Positions 6,530 to 6,906 of a stretch of DNA of 6,906 nucleotides are shown in pieces; the stretch's first letter is position 1; every line of letters begins with the position of its first letter. The DNA is taken from NCBI GenBank assembly GCA_947039055.1, contig CAMQYB010000099.1, positions 1 to 6,906 of the forward strand, given 5' to 3'. Both the position numbers and the translations under genes were made by a program. The notes beneath the pieces are model-generated. The model made no database searches. It was not told the origin of the DNA and saw nothing but the letters and a program-made list of their open reading frames with translations. The stretch comes from an uncultured Deferribacteraceae bacterium. GTDB taxonomy: Bacteria; Chrysiogenota; Deferribacteres; Deferribacterales; Mucispirillaceae.

Positions 6530-6571
6530 GCTTTTTTCTATAATAAATAAAATAATCTAAAAAATAGAAAA
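6511..6571. repeat. Inverted repeats around the pot promoter
   Basis: TTTTTTAGAT (6511-6520) is perfectly inverted as ATCTAAAAAA (6555-6564). TTTTCTA (6534-6540) is inverted as TAGAAAA (6565-6571). The first arm lies within the promoter spacer and the -35 box lies between the arms. They may be operator half-sites for the pot operon. Because the arms are mostly A or T runs, chance is a real alternative. Confidence 0.25.
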
Positions 6572-6836
6572 TACAAATTAAATAAAATCGTATAACTTGC
6601 TGATAATATTAATATTTTTAATAGTTATTAAAAACGATAAATTACGTGTATTTTAGAAAAATAGTTGTATAACTCGTATAAAAAGTATAAAAAAATTATG
6701 TATTTTTTAAAATATGTAAAATAATGGTGTTTATGGGTATAAAAATACAAATTATTAGAATTATATATATAAATATCAGCTATAAATATGTGATTTTTCA
6801 TCAAAATTGATAAAAATATAGAAAAAAGTTGTAATA
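6572..6836. other. Extremely AT-rich intergenic region without a recognisable gene
   Basis: Together with 6467-6571 this is a gap of 370 bp with no ORF worth calling. It is dominated by A and T runs and short TATA-like tracts, which would make it flexible and easily melted DNA. I see no tRNA, hairpin terminator or riboswitch. A TTGATA (6807-6812) and TGTAAT (6830-6835) pair with 17-bp spacing resembles a plus-strand promoter, but its start point would fall after the ATG at 6837. Confidence 0.4.
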
Positions 6837-6906
6837 ATGTTTGAAAAAAATCAGATCGATTTAATAAGTACGATTGAGGAAAGTTGTAAAATTGCTCTGT
6901 TTTTGA
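6837..6906 (+). CDS. Possible 5' end of a gene cut by the window edge
   Basis: An open frame from ATG 6837 runs to the window end: 23 codons, beginning MFEKNQIDLISTIEESCK and followed by a hydrophobic IALFL. The amphipathic helix followed by a beta-like strand loosely recalls the N-terminus of DHH-type phosphoesterases (the NrnA kind), where a HxNPDGD motif would come next. The sequence ends before that point, so this is only a guess. No clear ribosome site precedes the ATG, and a promoter-like pair overlaps it, so the start or the gene itself may be wrong. Confidence 0.35.
   Translation, partial: MFEKNQIDLISTIEESCKIALFL

Overview
The window comes from a low-GC (roughly 30% by eye), AT-rich bacterial chromosome. 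The polyamine transporter proteins most resemble Gammaproteobacteria of the Enterobacterales/Pasteurellales type. PotC has the SMDD...TGP...LPLKIYSM stretch and a DKTK tail, PotD has LGYSGNSTNPKEIE, and PotA ends with an SEFFNE...GWEVV motif, all as I remember from the E. coli or Haemophilus proteins. The low GC and the lipoproteins point to a host-associated, AT-drifted lineage, but I cannot name a genus.

Layout from left to right. Positions 60-773 (minus strand) hold a putative lipoprotein gene with two tandem copies of a domain of about 90 residues. Its real start appears to be a non-canonical ATT codon, so its signal peptide is lost if only ATG/GTG/TTG are allowed as starts. A divergent intergenic region (774-1029) carries a good promoter in each direction and repeated GTCAATA motifs. 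On the plus strand there follow a five-segment membrane protein of unknown function (1030-1503) and, 41 bp further on, a SUKH (SMI1/KNR4)-like protein (1545-2237) of the type often found as an immunity protein. No toxin is visible next to it.

The rest of the gene content is a complete polyamine ABC transporter operon on the minus strand, read potA (5213-6466), potB (4375-5226), potC (3587-4372), potD (2471-3520). PotA/PotB overlap by 14 bp, PotB/PotC are 2 bp apart, and PotD follows after 66 bp. A sigma70-type promoter lies just upstream of potA, and a stem-loop with a U-tract downstream of potD (about 2311-2351) ends the transcript between two convergent gene sets. PotD is a lipoprotein that captures spermidine/putrescine, PotB and PotC form the membrane channel, and PotA powers import. 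PotA starts at TTG and carries an N-terminal extension of about 40 residues compared with E. coli PotA.

The right end (6467-6836) is an extremely AT-rich intergenic stretch, followed by what may be the first 23 codons of a plus-strand gene cut by the window edge.

I see no tRNA, rRNA, CRISPR array, insertion sequence or phage gene. The least ordinary parts are the ATT-start duplicated-domain lipoprotein and the orphan SUKH/membrane-protein pair. I do not see convincing evidence of a new multi-gene system.
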